Positions 16,694 through 24,176 of a DNA stretch of 64,000 bases are shown one piece after another. Position numbers and translations under genes: made by a program. The notes beneath the pieces were generated by a model. The model saw only the letters and a program-made list of their open reading frames with translations. It was not told where the DNA came from and searched no databases. This stretch comes from Gaiellasilicea sp037721555 (lineage in GTDB: Bacteria > Actinomycetota > Thermoleophilia > Gaiellales > Gaiellaceae). Each line of letters begins with the position of its first letter. The stretch's first letter is position 1. Location: the NCBI GenBank assembly GCA_037721555.1, contig JBBJOI010000006.1, positions 1-64,000 on the forward strand, written 5' to 3'.

Positions 16694-17125
16694 GTGAGCA
16701 GCGAGTTCGATCAGCTGTATCGGGAGGTGATCCTGGATCACTACCGGAACCCCCGCTCGCACGGGCTCCTCGACGCGCCGGACGCGCAGGCCGAAGGGCA
16801 GAATCCCCTCTGCGGCGACGAGGTCACGGTCTCACTGCGCTTCGACGGGGACACGATCAGGGAGGTCGGCTTCGAGGGGAGGGGTTGCGCGATCTCGCAG
16901 GCCGCCACGTCGATGCTGACGGAGATCGTCCAGGGCAAGACGGCGGACGAGGTCGCCCGGATGCCGAAGGAGGAGCTTCTTGAGGAGATCGGGATCCCGC
17001 TCACTCCGGTTCGGCTCAAGTGCGCGATTCTCGGCCTCGGTGTGCTCAAGGTCGCGCTGCACAAGGGCAAGGGGACGCCGCTCCCGGAGGAGTGGACGAC
17101 CTCGGGTGACCTGACGATTGCCTGA
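16694..17125 (+). CDS. sufU: SufU-type sulfur acceptor / scaffold
   Basis: 143 residues, GTG start with AGGGA upstream. It receives persulfide sulfur from SufS for the SufB complex. The three conserved Cys are 40 (NPLCGDEVT, with Asp42), 65 (GRGCAISQAA) and 110 (VRLKCAIL). Lys109 before the last Cys is SufU-like, but the stretch between Cys65 and Cys110 is 45 residues, close to IscU and shorter than the insertion-bearing SufU of Bacillus. So it may be an IscU/SufU intermediate. Confidence 0.88.
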   Translation: MSSEFDQLYREVILDHYRNPRSHGLLDAPDAQAEGQNPLCGDEVTVSLRFDGDTIREVGFEGRGCAISQAATSMLTEIVQGKTADEVARMPKEELLEEIGIPLTPVRLKCAILGLGVLKVALHKGKGTPLPEEWTTSGDLTIA

Positions 17126-17134
17126 GAACCGCGA

Positions 17135-17452
17135 GTGAAGGTCGACGTCTGTCCGGTGGAGGAGCTTCCGCCGGGTCACGTCAAGATCGTCTACGCGGGC
17201 CTCGTCGGGATCGGCGTCTACAACTGTGCCGGCAGCCTCTATGCGATCGAGGATCGCTGCTCGCACGACGACGGGCCGCTGTGCGAGGGCGACTGGGAGC
17301 CCGAGCTCTGCATCGCCGTTTGCCCGCGCCATGGTGCCCGCTTCGACATCACCACCGGCAGTGCGCTCACGTTGCCAGCGTTCCAGCCGGTCGAGACATT
17401 CCCCGTCCACATCGAGGATGGTTGGGTCCGGGTGGAGGCACCCGGCTCGTGA
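17135..17452 (+). CDS. Rieske-type [2Fe-2S] ferredoxin
   Basis: 105 residues, GTG start nine bases after sufU. The Rieske cluster motifs are CSHDDGPLCEG and, 15-20 residues later, CPRHGARFD, giving two Cys and two His ligands. No signal or membrane segment, so it is the soluble electron-carrier type. Placement after sufS-sufU is common and suggests electron supply or an Fe-S client. Confidence 0.92.
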   Translation: MKVDVCPVEELPPGHVKIVYAGLVGIGVYNCAGSLYAIEDRCSHDDGPLCEGDWEPELCIAVCPRHGARFDITTGSALTLPAFQPVETFPVHIEDGWVRVEAPGS

Positions 17453-17500
17453 AGGTTTCCGCCAAATCCTCTTGGGCGTCCGTCGTCTTGCGCGAGCGGC

Positions 17501-17506
17501 TATATT
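17501..17506 (+). promoter_or_regulatory. -10 box of a small transcript
   Basis: TATATT, the best -10 match in this area, lies downstream of the Rieske gene and 15 bases before a perfect Shine-Dalgarno sequence. No clear -35. Confidence 0.45.
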
Positions 17507-17537
17507 CCGTCTACCGCGGAAAGGAGGTGGTCCGGTA

Positions 17538-17579
17538 GTGACAGATTCCAGTACGGGCAGTGGAGGTACCAGCGGGTAG
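17538..17579 (+). CDS. 13-codon leader-like ORF with perfect Shine-Dalgarno
   Basis: GTG at 17538 is preceded by AAAGGAGGTGG (from 17520) at ideal spacing; it encodes a Ser/Thr/Gly-rich 13-residue peptide and stops at TAG 17577. Such a strong binding site for so short a peptide suggests a leader peptide or a small gene whose longer frame I cannot see. No homology recognised. Confidence 0.35.
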   Translation: MTDSSTGSGGTSG

Positions 17580-17630
17580 GGGCGTGTCCCCAGGACCCAC
17601 AAGGGGAATCGCCATAGCCACGCGTAGGGG

Positions 17631-17696
17631 ATGTCGCGTCTGCCGCGCCGCCGATTGAGGATCGGCCGGAAGCGCTCCTACCAAATCCAACGCTGA
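17631..17696 (+). CDS. Possible 21-residue Arg-rich peptide
   Basis: ATG 17631 directly after TAGGGG encodes MSRLPRRRLRIGRKRSYQIQ plus Arg, 8 Arg and 1 Lys in 21 residues. It sits in the same short transcript as the 13-codon ORF, 13 bases before a strong terminator. Could be a basic small protein or chance. Confidence 0.25.
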   Translation: MSRLPRRRLRIGRKRSYQIQR

Positions 17697-17708
17697 TGTA
17701 CCGAGGAG

Positions 17709-17740
17709 CGAGGGCCGCGAAAGCGGCCCTCGTTCTGTGT
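17709..17740 (+). terminator. Strong terminator of the small transcript
   Basis: CGAGGGCCGC-GAAA-GCGGCCCTCG, a perfect 10-base stem with a GNRA tetraloop, then TTCTGTGTT. It bounds a transcript of about 220 bases beginning near 17513. Confidence 0.7.
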
Positions 17741-17807
17741 TCAGACCGTCCGCTCCGGCCACGTCCTGGGCTTGTGAGCCTCGGACACGTCCCGCGCAGA
17801 CGATGAC

Positions 17808-18692
17808 TCACACCGAGCGGCGCAGTTGCTCGTCGAGAGGGATGAGCGAGAGCCCGAAGGTGTCGAAGGCCGCGGAGTTCGTGACGACGTTGTCGCCCGC
17901 CGCCAACATCTTCAACTGGTCGCGCGTCACCGGCGGGTTCGGCAACCGTTCGAGAACCGTCGCCTGGAGCCGCATCAGGCCGAGGGGGAGGTGCACGGAC
18001 GGACGACGCGTGCCGAGAGCCTGCTTCAGGCGCGCCCAGAATTCGTTCCAGGTCACCGTGTCGGGGCCGCCGAGCTCGAAGGTGCGGTTCGCGGCATCCG
18101 GCTTGTCGACAGCCGCCGCGAAGTACGCGGCGACGTCGTCGTTCCAGATCGGCTGGATCCGCTGCGTCCCGGGCCCTGGAATCGGCGTCACGGGTGCAAG
18201 CTTCGCGATCCGCCGGAACGCCTGTAGAGCGCCGCCGCCGGGACCGAAGATGAAACTCGGCCGGAAGATGACGTGCTCGACCCCCGAGCCCTTGACGATC
18301 TGCTCCATGTCCCACTTGGCCCGGTAGTAGGGGACGAGATCCTTCGTCGCCTCGTCCGTGCCGAGTGCCGACATGAGCACGAACCGTCGGATCCCCTCCT
18401 CCTTCGAAGCTTCGACGAGATCCCGTGTGCCCTGGGTCATCACGCGGTCGAACGTCTCCGGCTTCCCGGCCAGAAGCGCGACGAGGTGGACGACCACCTC
18501 GGCGCCTGCGACCGCCCTGCGGAGGCTCTCGGAATCGGTCATGTCGCCTTCGACCGTCTCGCAGCCCAACGCCCGCAGCCGCTCAGCGGATCGCTCGTCG
18601 CGAACGAGAGCGCGTACCGGCAGGCTCTGCGCGCGCAGTGCGTGCACGATCCGCGCGCCGACGAAGCCGGTGGCACCCGTGACCAGGATCAC
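17808..18692 (-). CDS. NAD(P)-binding epimerase-like protein (NDUFA9 type)
   Basis: 294 residues, atypical extended SDR of the complex-I NDUFA9/NmrA-like group. The NAD(P) site is TGATGFVGARIVHAL at residues 5-19; FRPSFIFGPGGG and PIWNDDVAAYFAAA are typical of this group. It could be a quinone/NADH-linked redox or sugar-nucleotide enzyme; substrate unknown. The ATG overlaps the dcd stop by four bases, so the two genes are coupled. Confidence 0.85.
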   Translation of the reverse strand: MILVTGATGFVGARIVHALRAQSLPVRALVRDERSAERLRALGCETVEGDMTDSESLRRAVAGAEVVVHLVALLAGKPETFDRVMTQGTRDLVEASKEEGIRRFVLMSALGTDEATKDLVPYYRAKWDMEQIVKGSGVEHVIFRPSFIFGPGGGALQAFRRIAKLAPVTPIPGPGTQRIQPIWNDDVAAYFAAAVDKPDAANRTFELGGPDTVTWNEFWARLKQALGTRRPSVHLPLGLMRLQATVLERLPNPPVTRDQLKMLAAGDNVVTNSAAFDTFGLSLIPLDEQLRRSV

Positions 18693-19249
18693 TCGAAGTT
18701 CTTCCAGTAGCGGCTCGGGGTGGGACCCTGTTGACCCTGATACTTCGAGCCCAGCGCGCCAGATCCGTAGGGCGTCTCGGCGGGCTCCGTCAACTGCACG
18801 AACGAGAGCTGGCCGATCTTCATGCGGTGGTAGATCGTGATCGGCAGGTTCGCGACGTTCGAGAGCTCAAGCGTCACGTGTCCATCCCAACCCGGATCGA
18901 TGAACCCCGCCGTCGAATGGATGAGCAAGCCGAGGCGCCCGAGCGAGCTCTTGCCTTCGAGCCGTGCGACGAGGTCGTCCGGCAGGCGGACCCGCTCGAG
19001 CGTCGAGCCGAGCACGAACTCCCCCGGATGCAGGATGAACGCCTCCTCGTCGATCTCGACGAGCTCCGTGAGCTCCTCCTGCTCCTGCTTCACGTCGATG
19101 AACGGGTACCGCGAGTTCCGGAAGACACGAAAGTACTTGTCGACGCGTACGTCCAGGCTTGAAGGCTGCATCAACGACTCGTCGTAGGGGTCGACGCCGA
19201 TCCGGCCCTCCTCGAGCAGGCGACGGATCGTTCGGTCAGAGCAGACCAC
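18689..19249 (-). CDS. dcd: dCTP deaminase (dUMP-forming type)
   Basis: 186 residues from GTG 19249. It makes dUMP (or dUTP) from dCTP for thymidylate synthesis. Motifs: MQPSSLDVRVD, HPGEFVLGSTLE, EGKSSLGRLGLL with the catalytic Ser/Arg, HSTAGFIDPGW and LELSNVANLPI with the catalytic Glu, then GSKYQGQQGPTPSR. It resembles the bifunctional mycobacterial Dcd-Dut, so it may go straight to dUMP. The GTG is fixed by a TAGAAT box seven bases upstream; the ATG at 19294 lies upstream of that promoter. Confidence 0.94.
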   Translation of the reverse strand: MVCSDRTIRRLLEEGRIGVDPYDESLMQPSSLDVRVDKYFRVFRNSRYPFIDVKQEQEELTELVEIDEEAFILHPGEFVLGSTLERVRLPDDLVARLEGKSSLGRLGLLIHSTAGFIDPGWDGHVTLELSNVANLPITIYHRMKIGQLSFVQLTEPAETPYGSGALGSKYQGQQGPTPSRYWKNFE

Positions 19250-19256
19250 AAGCCCG

Positions 19257-19262
19257 ATTCTA
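19257..19262 (-). promoter_or_regulatory. -10 box of dcd
   Basis: TAGAAT on the minus strand, seven bases before GTG 19249. It lies inside the longer open frame, which argues that the longer frame is not the real gene start. Confidence 0.5.
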
Positions 19263-19310
19263 CGGTCCTGTGGACAAACCGCAGTTTTCCACATAGCGTT
19301 CTCGCGCCCA

Positions 19311-20507
19311 GTGTCGATGCTCTTCGAGCCGCTTCAACCGAACGAGCGCTTCCGAGCGCGACGTGAGGCGGCGCGCCGCAGGCGCAGACGCCGGCGCTCG
19401 ATCCTGATCGGCGTGCTGCTGGCAGCAGTCGCGAGTGTGGCGCTCGGCTCCAAGGCGATTCCCGTGCGCGAGGCGGAACCGCAGCCTGACACCACCACGG
19501 CCGCAAGGACGAAGACACCCGCACCCCCACTCCCACAGCCCCGCGCCCTGCCGAACGAGGTGCGGGGGGTTCACGTGACGATGGCGTTGGCCTCCCTCGA
19601 CGGGAAGCTCGACGAGTACCTGGCCCTGACGAAGGAAGGGTTGAACACGATCCAGCTCGACGTCAAGGACGAGAACGGGGAGGTCGGCTTCGTCCCCTCC
19701 ACCGTGCCGCTCGCACGGCGGGTCGGTGCGGGCCGCCCGTACTACAGGCCTCGCCGGGCGGCCCAGCTCATCCACGGGAAAGGTGTGTACCTGATCGGCC
19801 GGGTGGTCGTCTTCGAGGATCCTCGGCTCTCGGAAGGCGCTCCCAAGCTCGCGCTCAAGAACCCCGACGGCTCCGTCTGGCACAACGACGCCGGCCTCGG
19901 CTGGACCAATCCGTACGACACGCGCGTGTGGGACTACAACGTGTCGATCGCCGAGGTGGCCGCACGCGCCGGCTTCGACGAGATCCAGTTCGACTACGTC
20001 CGCTTCCCCTCCGATGGTGACGTGGACGCGATCGTCTACCCCGCGAAGACCAAGAAGCCGCAGGGTTGGGTGATCGCGGAATTCCTTCACTACGCGAAAG
20101 AGCGGCTGAAGCCGCTTGGGGTACGTGTGTCCGCGGATGTCTTCGGTCTCGCGGCGACGCGCGAGCTGGGGGTCGGCCAGGTGCCGAAGCGCCTCGCGCG
20201 CTATGTCGACGCGATGTACCCGATGGTCTACCCGTCGCACTACGGCTCCGGCGAGTACAACCTCGACGATCCGAACGCCTCTCCCGGTCAGACCGTCCAG
20301 TACGCCCTCGGCGACTTCCGGCGCGACCTGCGGCGGAGCAAGGCGCAGCTGATCCCGTGGTTGCAGGACTTTTCGTACGGCCGCACCTATGCCTACGCAG
20401 ACGTGCGGGCGCAGATCAGCGCGGCGCGGCGAATGGGCGCACGCGGCTACCTGCTCTGGAACCCGCTTGGCGTCTACACGCCGGGCGCGCTTGCACCCGC
20501 GCCGTAG
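19311..20507 (+). CDS. Putative extracellular glycoside hydrolase (DUF4015 type)
   Basis: 398 residues. The N-terminus has a basic stretch then a membrane helix ILIGVLLAAVASVALG (about 28-43), then a Pro/Thr-rich linker. The catalytic-type TIM-barrel domain (about 85-390) follows: NEVRGVHVTMA, TIQLDVKDENGEVGF, FDEIQFDYVRFPSDG, VDAMYPMVYPSHY and LIPWLQDFSY. These blocks match the DUF4015/GH13-like putative glycosidase family. It is probably anchored outside the membrane; substrate unknown. Start GTG 19311 or ATG 19317. Confidence 0.85.
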   Translation: MSMLFEPLQPNERFRARREAARRRRRRRRSILIGVLLAAVASVALGSKAIPVREAEPQPDTTTAARTKTPAPPLPQPRALPNEVRGVHVTMALASLDGKLDEYLALTKEGLNTIQLDVKDENGEVGFVPSTVPLARRVGAGRPYYRPRRAAQLIHGKGVYLIGRVVVFEDPRLSEGAPKLALKNPDGSVWHNDAGLGWTNPYDTRVWDYNVSIAEVAARAGFDEIQFDYVRFPSDGDVDAIVYPAKTKKPQGWVIAEFLHYAKERLKPLGVRVSADVFGLAATRELGVGQVPKRLARYVDAMYPMVYPSHYGSGEYNLDDPNASPGQTVQYALGDFRRDLRRSKAQLIPWLQDFSYGRTYAYADVRAQISAARRMGARGYLLWNPLGVYTPGALAPAP

Positions 20508-20665
20508 GGATCGACGAGCGTGCCACGTTCTCCGAGCCCGAGCTCGCGCAGCAGTGCGATATCGTCACAGGGGTCGAAGCCGGCCTTCCGGTCGTACGTA
20601 GCGACGTAGTCGGGATCCAGGTGCTCCACACAGGCGAAGGCCACCTCATCGAAGCGGCACGTCAT
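20508..20665 (-). pseudogene. N-terminal remnant of a SAM methyltransferase
   Basis: From ATG 20665 the frame gives RFDEVAFACVEHLDPDYVA and YDRKAGFDPCDDIALLRELG, then TLVD, the lead-in to the DLGAGTG SAM-binding motif of a methyltransferase family. After TLVD the frame runs into the antisense of the glycosidase end, so the rest of the enzyme is gone. About 50 residues remain. It directly follows pdxH by two bases, so it was probably once co-transcribed with it. Confidence 0.65.
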
Positions 20666-20667
20666 GG

Positions 20668-21273
20668 CTACGGCGCCAGCCGCTCGCGGTGCCAGCCCGC
20701 GCCGCGACGCGTATAGCGGACGCAGTCGTGCAGGCGGTGCTGGCCGTGCTGCCAGAACTCGTAGGCATCCGGCACAGCGCGGAAGCCGCCCCAGTGAGGC
20801 GGGAGCGGCACGTCTCCGTCGGCGAAGCGAGCGTGAGCATCGTCGAAGAGCCGCTCGAGCTCGGCCCGGTCGGCGAGCGGCCGGCTCTGCGGGGATGCCC
20901 AGGCGGCGATGCGGCTCCCAAGCGGCCGCGTCCGGTAGTACGCCTCCGACTCCTCGGTCGAGATCCGCTCGACCGCCCCCTCGATCCGCACCTGACGGCC
21001 GAGGGATTGCCAGTGGAAGAGGAGTGCCGCCTGCGGGTTCGCCGCGAGCTCCGTGGCCTTCCTGCTGCCGAGGTTCGTGTGGAAGCCGAAGCCGCGCTCG
21101 TCCGCGGACTTCAGGAGCACCATCCGCGCGGACGGGCGGCCCTCAGCATCAGCCGTCCCGAGGGCCATCGCCTCGGGCATGACGACGCCGGCTCCCTCCG
21201 CGTCACCGAACCAGCGCCGGAACTGTCGAAGCGGATCGTGATCAAGCCCGCCGAATGAATAGTCTGTATTCAT
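20668..21273 (-). CDS. pdxH: Pyridoxamine 5'-phosphate oxidase
   Basis: 201 residues. FMN enzyme that makes PLP from PNP or PMP. Signature blocks: ALGTADAEGRPSARMVLLK, GFGFHTNLGSRKATELAAN, AALLFHWQSLGRQVRIEG and the C-terminal WGGFRAVPDAYEFWQ with RLHDCVRY. Length is slightly short but complete. The start region overlaps a 7-base inverted repeat and the gene diverges from gabT, a PLP enzyme. Confidence 0.93.
   Translation of the reverse strand: MNTDYSFGGLDHDPLRQFRRWFGDAEGAGVVMPEAMALGTADAEGRPSARMVLLKSADERGFGFHTNLGSRKATELAANPQAALLFHWQSLGRQVRIEGAVERISTEESEAYYRTRPLGSRIAAWASPQSRPLADRAELERLFDDAHARFADGDVPLPPHWGGFRAVPDAYEFWQHGQHRLHDCVRYTRRGAGWHRERLAP
21255..21273. promoter_or_regulatory. Palindromic operator at the pdxH start
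   Basis: ATGAATA (21255-21261), GTCTG, TATTCAT (21267-21273): perfect 7-base arms with a 5-base spacer, covering the pdxH ATG and lying upstream of the gabT promoter. A GntR/MocR-like dimer site is possible. Confidence 0.5.
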
Positions 21274-21298
21274 ATATGCAAACGTCGCACAACTGAGC

Positions 21299-21304
21299 TA
21301 TCGT
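21299..21304 (+). promoter_or_regulatory. -10 box of gabT
   Basis: TATCGT, six bases before ATG 21311; leaderless layout. Confidence 0.45.
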
Positions 21305-21310
21305 GACTCT

Positions 21311-22633
21311 ATGGCCATGACGAGGACGATTGAGCTGCGGACAGCGATTCCGGGACCGCGCTCGCAGGAGATTCTCGAGCGGAAGCTGCGCTCCGTGGCG
21401 AACGCAAAGACGATTGCGCTGCCGGTCGTCGCAGCCGAGGCGCGCGGCGCCACGATCACCGATGTCGACGGCAATGTCCTGATCGACTTCACCGGCGGCG
21501 TGGGCTGCCTCAACGTCGGCCACGCCCACCCGCGCGTCGTCGAGGCGGTGCAGGAGCAGGTTGCCCGCTTCATGCACACGGACTTCACCGTCGTGCCCTA
21601 CGAGCTCTACGTCACGCTTGCGGAACGACTGCTAGAGCGGGCGCCGTTCAGCGGGCCCGGGAAGGCCGCGTTCTTCAATGCGGGCACCGAGGCGGTCGAG
21701 AACGCAGTCAAGTTCGCGCGCCTCTACACCCGCCGGCCGGCGGTGATCGCGTTCGAGGGGGCCTTCCACGGCCGGACCCTGCTCTCGATGACGCTGACAT
21801 CGAAGCCGCATCCGTACAAGGCCGGCATGGGACCGCTTGCGCCGGAGATCTACCGGGCGCCGTTCCCCCAGGACTACCGCGGTGCGGGCTGGGCGACGGC
21901 GTTCGAGGAGCTCGAGCGGCTCTTCGCGACGCAGGTCGCGGCCGAGCAAGTGGCCGCAATCGTGATCGAGCCCGTCCAGGGCGAGGGCGGCTTCATCCCC
22001 GCCCCACAGCCGTACATGCGCGCGCTGCGGGCGCTCTGCGACGAGCACGGGATCGTCCTCATCGTCGACGAGGTACAGACCGGCTTCGCCCGCACCGGCA
22101 AGCTCTTCGCGATCGAGCACTACGGCGTCGAGCCCGACCTGATCACGCTCGCGAAGTCGATCGCCGGCGGGCTCCCACTCTCGGGGGTGCTAGGCAAAGC
22201 GGAGATCATGGACGCCGCACACGACGGAGCCGTCGGTGGCACCTACGTCGGCAACCCCGTGGCGCTGGCCGCGGCGCTCGCCGTTCTCGACGTGATCGAG
22301 GATGAGGACCTGTGCGACCGCGCGAGCGCGATCGGCGAGACGATCCGGGCTCGGATGCTTGCCTGGCAGGAGCGGTTCGCTGCGATCGGCGACGTCCGGG
22401 GGCTCGGCGCGATGCTCGCAATCGACCTCGTCCGTGACCGGGCGACAAAACAGCCGGCACCCGAGCTGGCGCAGCGCGTGGTCGAGGCCGCGACGGAACG
22501 CGGCCTGCTGCTGCTCAAGGCCGGCATCCACTCGAACTGCATCCGTGTCCTGTGCCCGCTCGTGATCTCTGATGCCGAGCTCGAGGAGGCCCTCGCGGTG
22601 TGGGAAGAGTCGCTGGCTGTCGGCGCGACCTGA
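21311..22633 (+). CDS. gabT: 4-aminobutyrate aminotransferase
   Basis: 440 residues, class III PLP aminotransferase. It converts GABA and 2-oxoglutarate to succinic semialdehyde and glutamate; other omega-amino substrates are possible. Seen: DFTGGVGCLNVGHAHPRV, FFNAGTEAVENAVKFAR, EPVQGEGGFIPAP, IVDEVQTGFARTGKLFA and the PLP Lys in LITLAKSIAGGLPLSGV. The fit to GabT is strong, but no succinate semialdehyde dehydrogenase gene is adjacent. It diverges from pdxH, which supplies its cofactor. Confidence 0.9.
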   Translation: MAMTRTIELRTAIPGPRSQEILERKLRSVANAKTIALPVVAAEARGATITDVDGNVLIDFTGGVGCLNVGHAHPRVVEAVQEQVARFMHTDFTVVPYELYVTLAERLLERAPFSGPGKAAFFNAGTEAVENAVKFARLYTRRPAVIAFEGAFHGRTLLSMTLTSKPHPYKAGMGPLAPEIYRAPFPQDYRGAGWATAFEELERLFATQVAAEQVAAIVIEPVQGEGGFIPAPQPYMRALRALCDEHGIVLIVDEVQTGFARTGKLFAIEHYGVEPDLITLAKSIAGGLPLSGVLGKAEIMDAAHDGAVGGTYVGNPVALAAALAVLDVIEDEDLCDRASAIGETIRARMLAWQERFAAIGDVRGLGAMLAIDLVRDRATKQPAPELAQRVVEAATERGLLLLKAGIHSNCIRVLCPLVISDAELEEALAVWEESLAVGAT

Positions 22634-22672
22634 ACATCCGCACGAGCGCTCAACGCCCCAGGACCCTTGAAG

Positions 22673-22690
22673 GGGGCCGTCAGCGGCCCC
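22673..22690 (+). terminator. Hairpin after gabT
   Basis: GGGGCCG-TCAG-CGGCCCC, 7-base GC stem about 40 bases after the gabT stop, followed by GGATCTTG with no T-run. Confidence 0.45.
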
Positions 22691-22732
22691 GGATCTTGCA
22701 CACGTCTAGCCTGTCAACCGTTCCGGGATCGG

Positions 22733-22738
22733 TACGTT
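22733..22738 (+). promoter_or_regulatory. -10 box of the discoidin-tailed kinase gene
   Basis: TACGTT, seven bases before GTG 22746, which favours that start over TTG 22737. Confidence 0.4.
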
Positions 22739-22745
22739 GACGTTC

Positions 22746-24167
22746 GTGAGCGATCGCGTCGCCGAACGTTATGAGCTCAAGGAAGTCGTCGGCACCGGGG
22801 GCATGGCGAGCGTCTACTGCGCCTACGACACGCTGCTCGAGCGCAACGTCGCGCTGAAGATCCTCCACGCGCACTACGGCGAGGACGCCGAGTACGTCGA
22901 GCGGTTCCGGCGCGAGGCGCGCGCGGCTGCTCAGCTCTCGCACCCGGGAATAGTGACGGTGATCGACCGGGGCGAGGAGAACGGCAGGCAGTTCATCGTC
23001 TTCGAATACGTCGACGGTGAAACTCTCAAGGAGATCGTCGAGCGCAGCGGCCCGCTGCCCGTGCGCCGCGTCATCGAGCTGGGGCTCGAGATGGGACGCG
23101 CGATCGCATTCGCGCACGACCAGGGGCTCGTCCACCGTGACGTCAAGCCCCAGAACGTGCTGCTAGGGAGCGACGGACGCGCCAGGGTTACCGACTTCGG
23201 GATCGCGCGCTCCCTCGACGCCGTCGGTCGCACGGAGACCGGCACGGTGCTCGGGACGAGCCACTACATCGCCCCGGAGCAGGCGCGCGGCGAGCGCGTC
23301 GACGCGCAAACCGACGTCTACTCCTTCGGAGTCGTCCTCTACGAGCTCCTTGCAGGCGACGTGCCGTTCCCCGGCGACAACTTCCTCACGGTGGCCATGA
23401 AGCACGTCAACGATCCCATTCCGAGCCTGCTCGAGCGGAGGCCCGATTGCCCATTGCGACTCGCGACGCTCGTCGAGCGGATGCTGGCGAAGGAGCCGGC
23501 CGGGCGTCCTGCCTCGATGCACGAGGTCGTGGGCGAGCTCGAGGCTTGTCTCGCCGAGATCGACGCGCGGCCGGACGGGGAGGCCACGATGATCGCGAAG
23601 AGTCCGGTCGCCGCCAGAGCCCCGCGGCCCGAGAGGGCCCGGGCATGGCCGGGGCGGAACCTCCTCGTTCTCCTGCTGTTACTCGCTGCCGCCGCCGCGG
23701 CAGCGGCCTTCTTGCTGACGCGTGACGGAAGCGACGACGATGGAGGGGCGCTCGACTCTCGGCCGGTTCAGCTGCAGGGCGTCGCCTCGTACGACCCCTT
23801 CGGCGACGATGGGAGCGAGCATCCCGAGCGGGTGGAGGACGCGACGGACGGCGATCGCTCCACCTACTGGACGACCGAGAGCTACCAGGACTTCTCGTCG
23901 ACGAAGGACGGCGTGGGCCTCGTCCTCGACGCCGGCTCCGCCCGTGCCCTGGCGTCGATCACGGTCACGACCGATACACCCGGCTACCGCGCCGAGATCC
24001 GCAGCGGCACCTCGCGCTCAGGCCCCTTCGAGACGATCGTCGGCGCTTCGAAGACCGTCGGCCCACTGACAGCCTGGGAGGTCGAGAGCGAAGAGGTGCA
24101 GTTCTACGCGGTCTGGATCACCGACCTCGACGGGAACGCCCACGTCAACGAGGTAAAGGCCGGCTAG
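22746..24167 (+). CDS. Membrane Ser/Thr kinase with discoidin-like outer domain
   Basis: 473 residues from GTG 22746. Residues about 10-270 are a Hanks-type kinase: GTGGMASVY loop, catalytic VHRDVKPQN, DFGIAR, and GTSHYIAPEQARG as activation segment end. A membrane helix (LLVLLLLLAAAAAAAAFLL) follows, then an about 130-residue beta domain with ATDGDRSTYWTTE, typical of discoidin/NedA-like carbohydrate-binding folds. So it probably senses a surface ligand and signals inward. It differs from PASTA kinases such as PknB at 25223. Convergent with ddl. Confidence 0.88.
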   Translation: MSDRVAERYELKEVVGTGGMASVYCAYDTLLERNVALKILHAHYGEDAEYVERFRREARAAAQLSHPGIVTVIDRGEENGRQFIVFEYVDGETLKEIVERSGPLPVRRVIELGLEMGRAIAFAHDQGLVHRDVKPQNVLLGSDGRARVTDFGIARSLDAVGRTETGTVLGTSHYIAPEQARGERVDAQTDVYSFGVVLYELLAGDVPFPGDNFLTVAMKHVNDPIPSLLERRPDCPLRLATLVERMLAKEPAGRPASMHEVVGELEACLAEIDARPDGEATMIAKSPVAARAPRPERARAWPGRNLLVLLLLLAAAAAAAAFLLTRDGSDDDGGALDSRPVQLQGVASYDPFGDDGSEHPERVEDATDGDRSTYWTTESYQDFSSTKDGVGLVLDAGSARALASITVTTDTPGYRAEIRSGTSRSGPFETIVGASKTVGPLTAWEVESEEVQFYAVWITDLDGNAHVNEVKAG

Positions 24168-24176
24168 TGGTAGAGG

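Noticed and set aside
17501..17740. tmRNA, RNase P, SRP or 6S RNA as identity of the small transcript
   Set aside because: None of their conserved core sequences is present.
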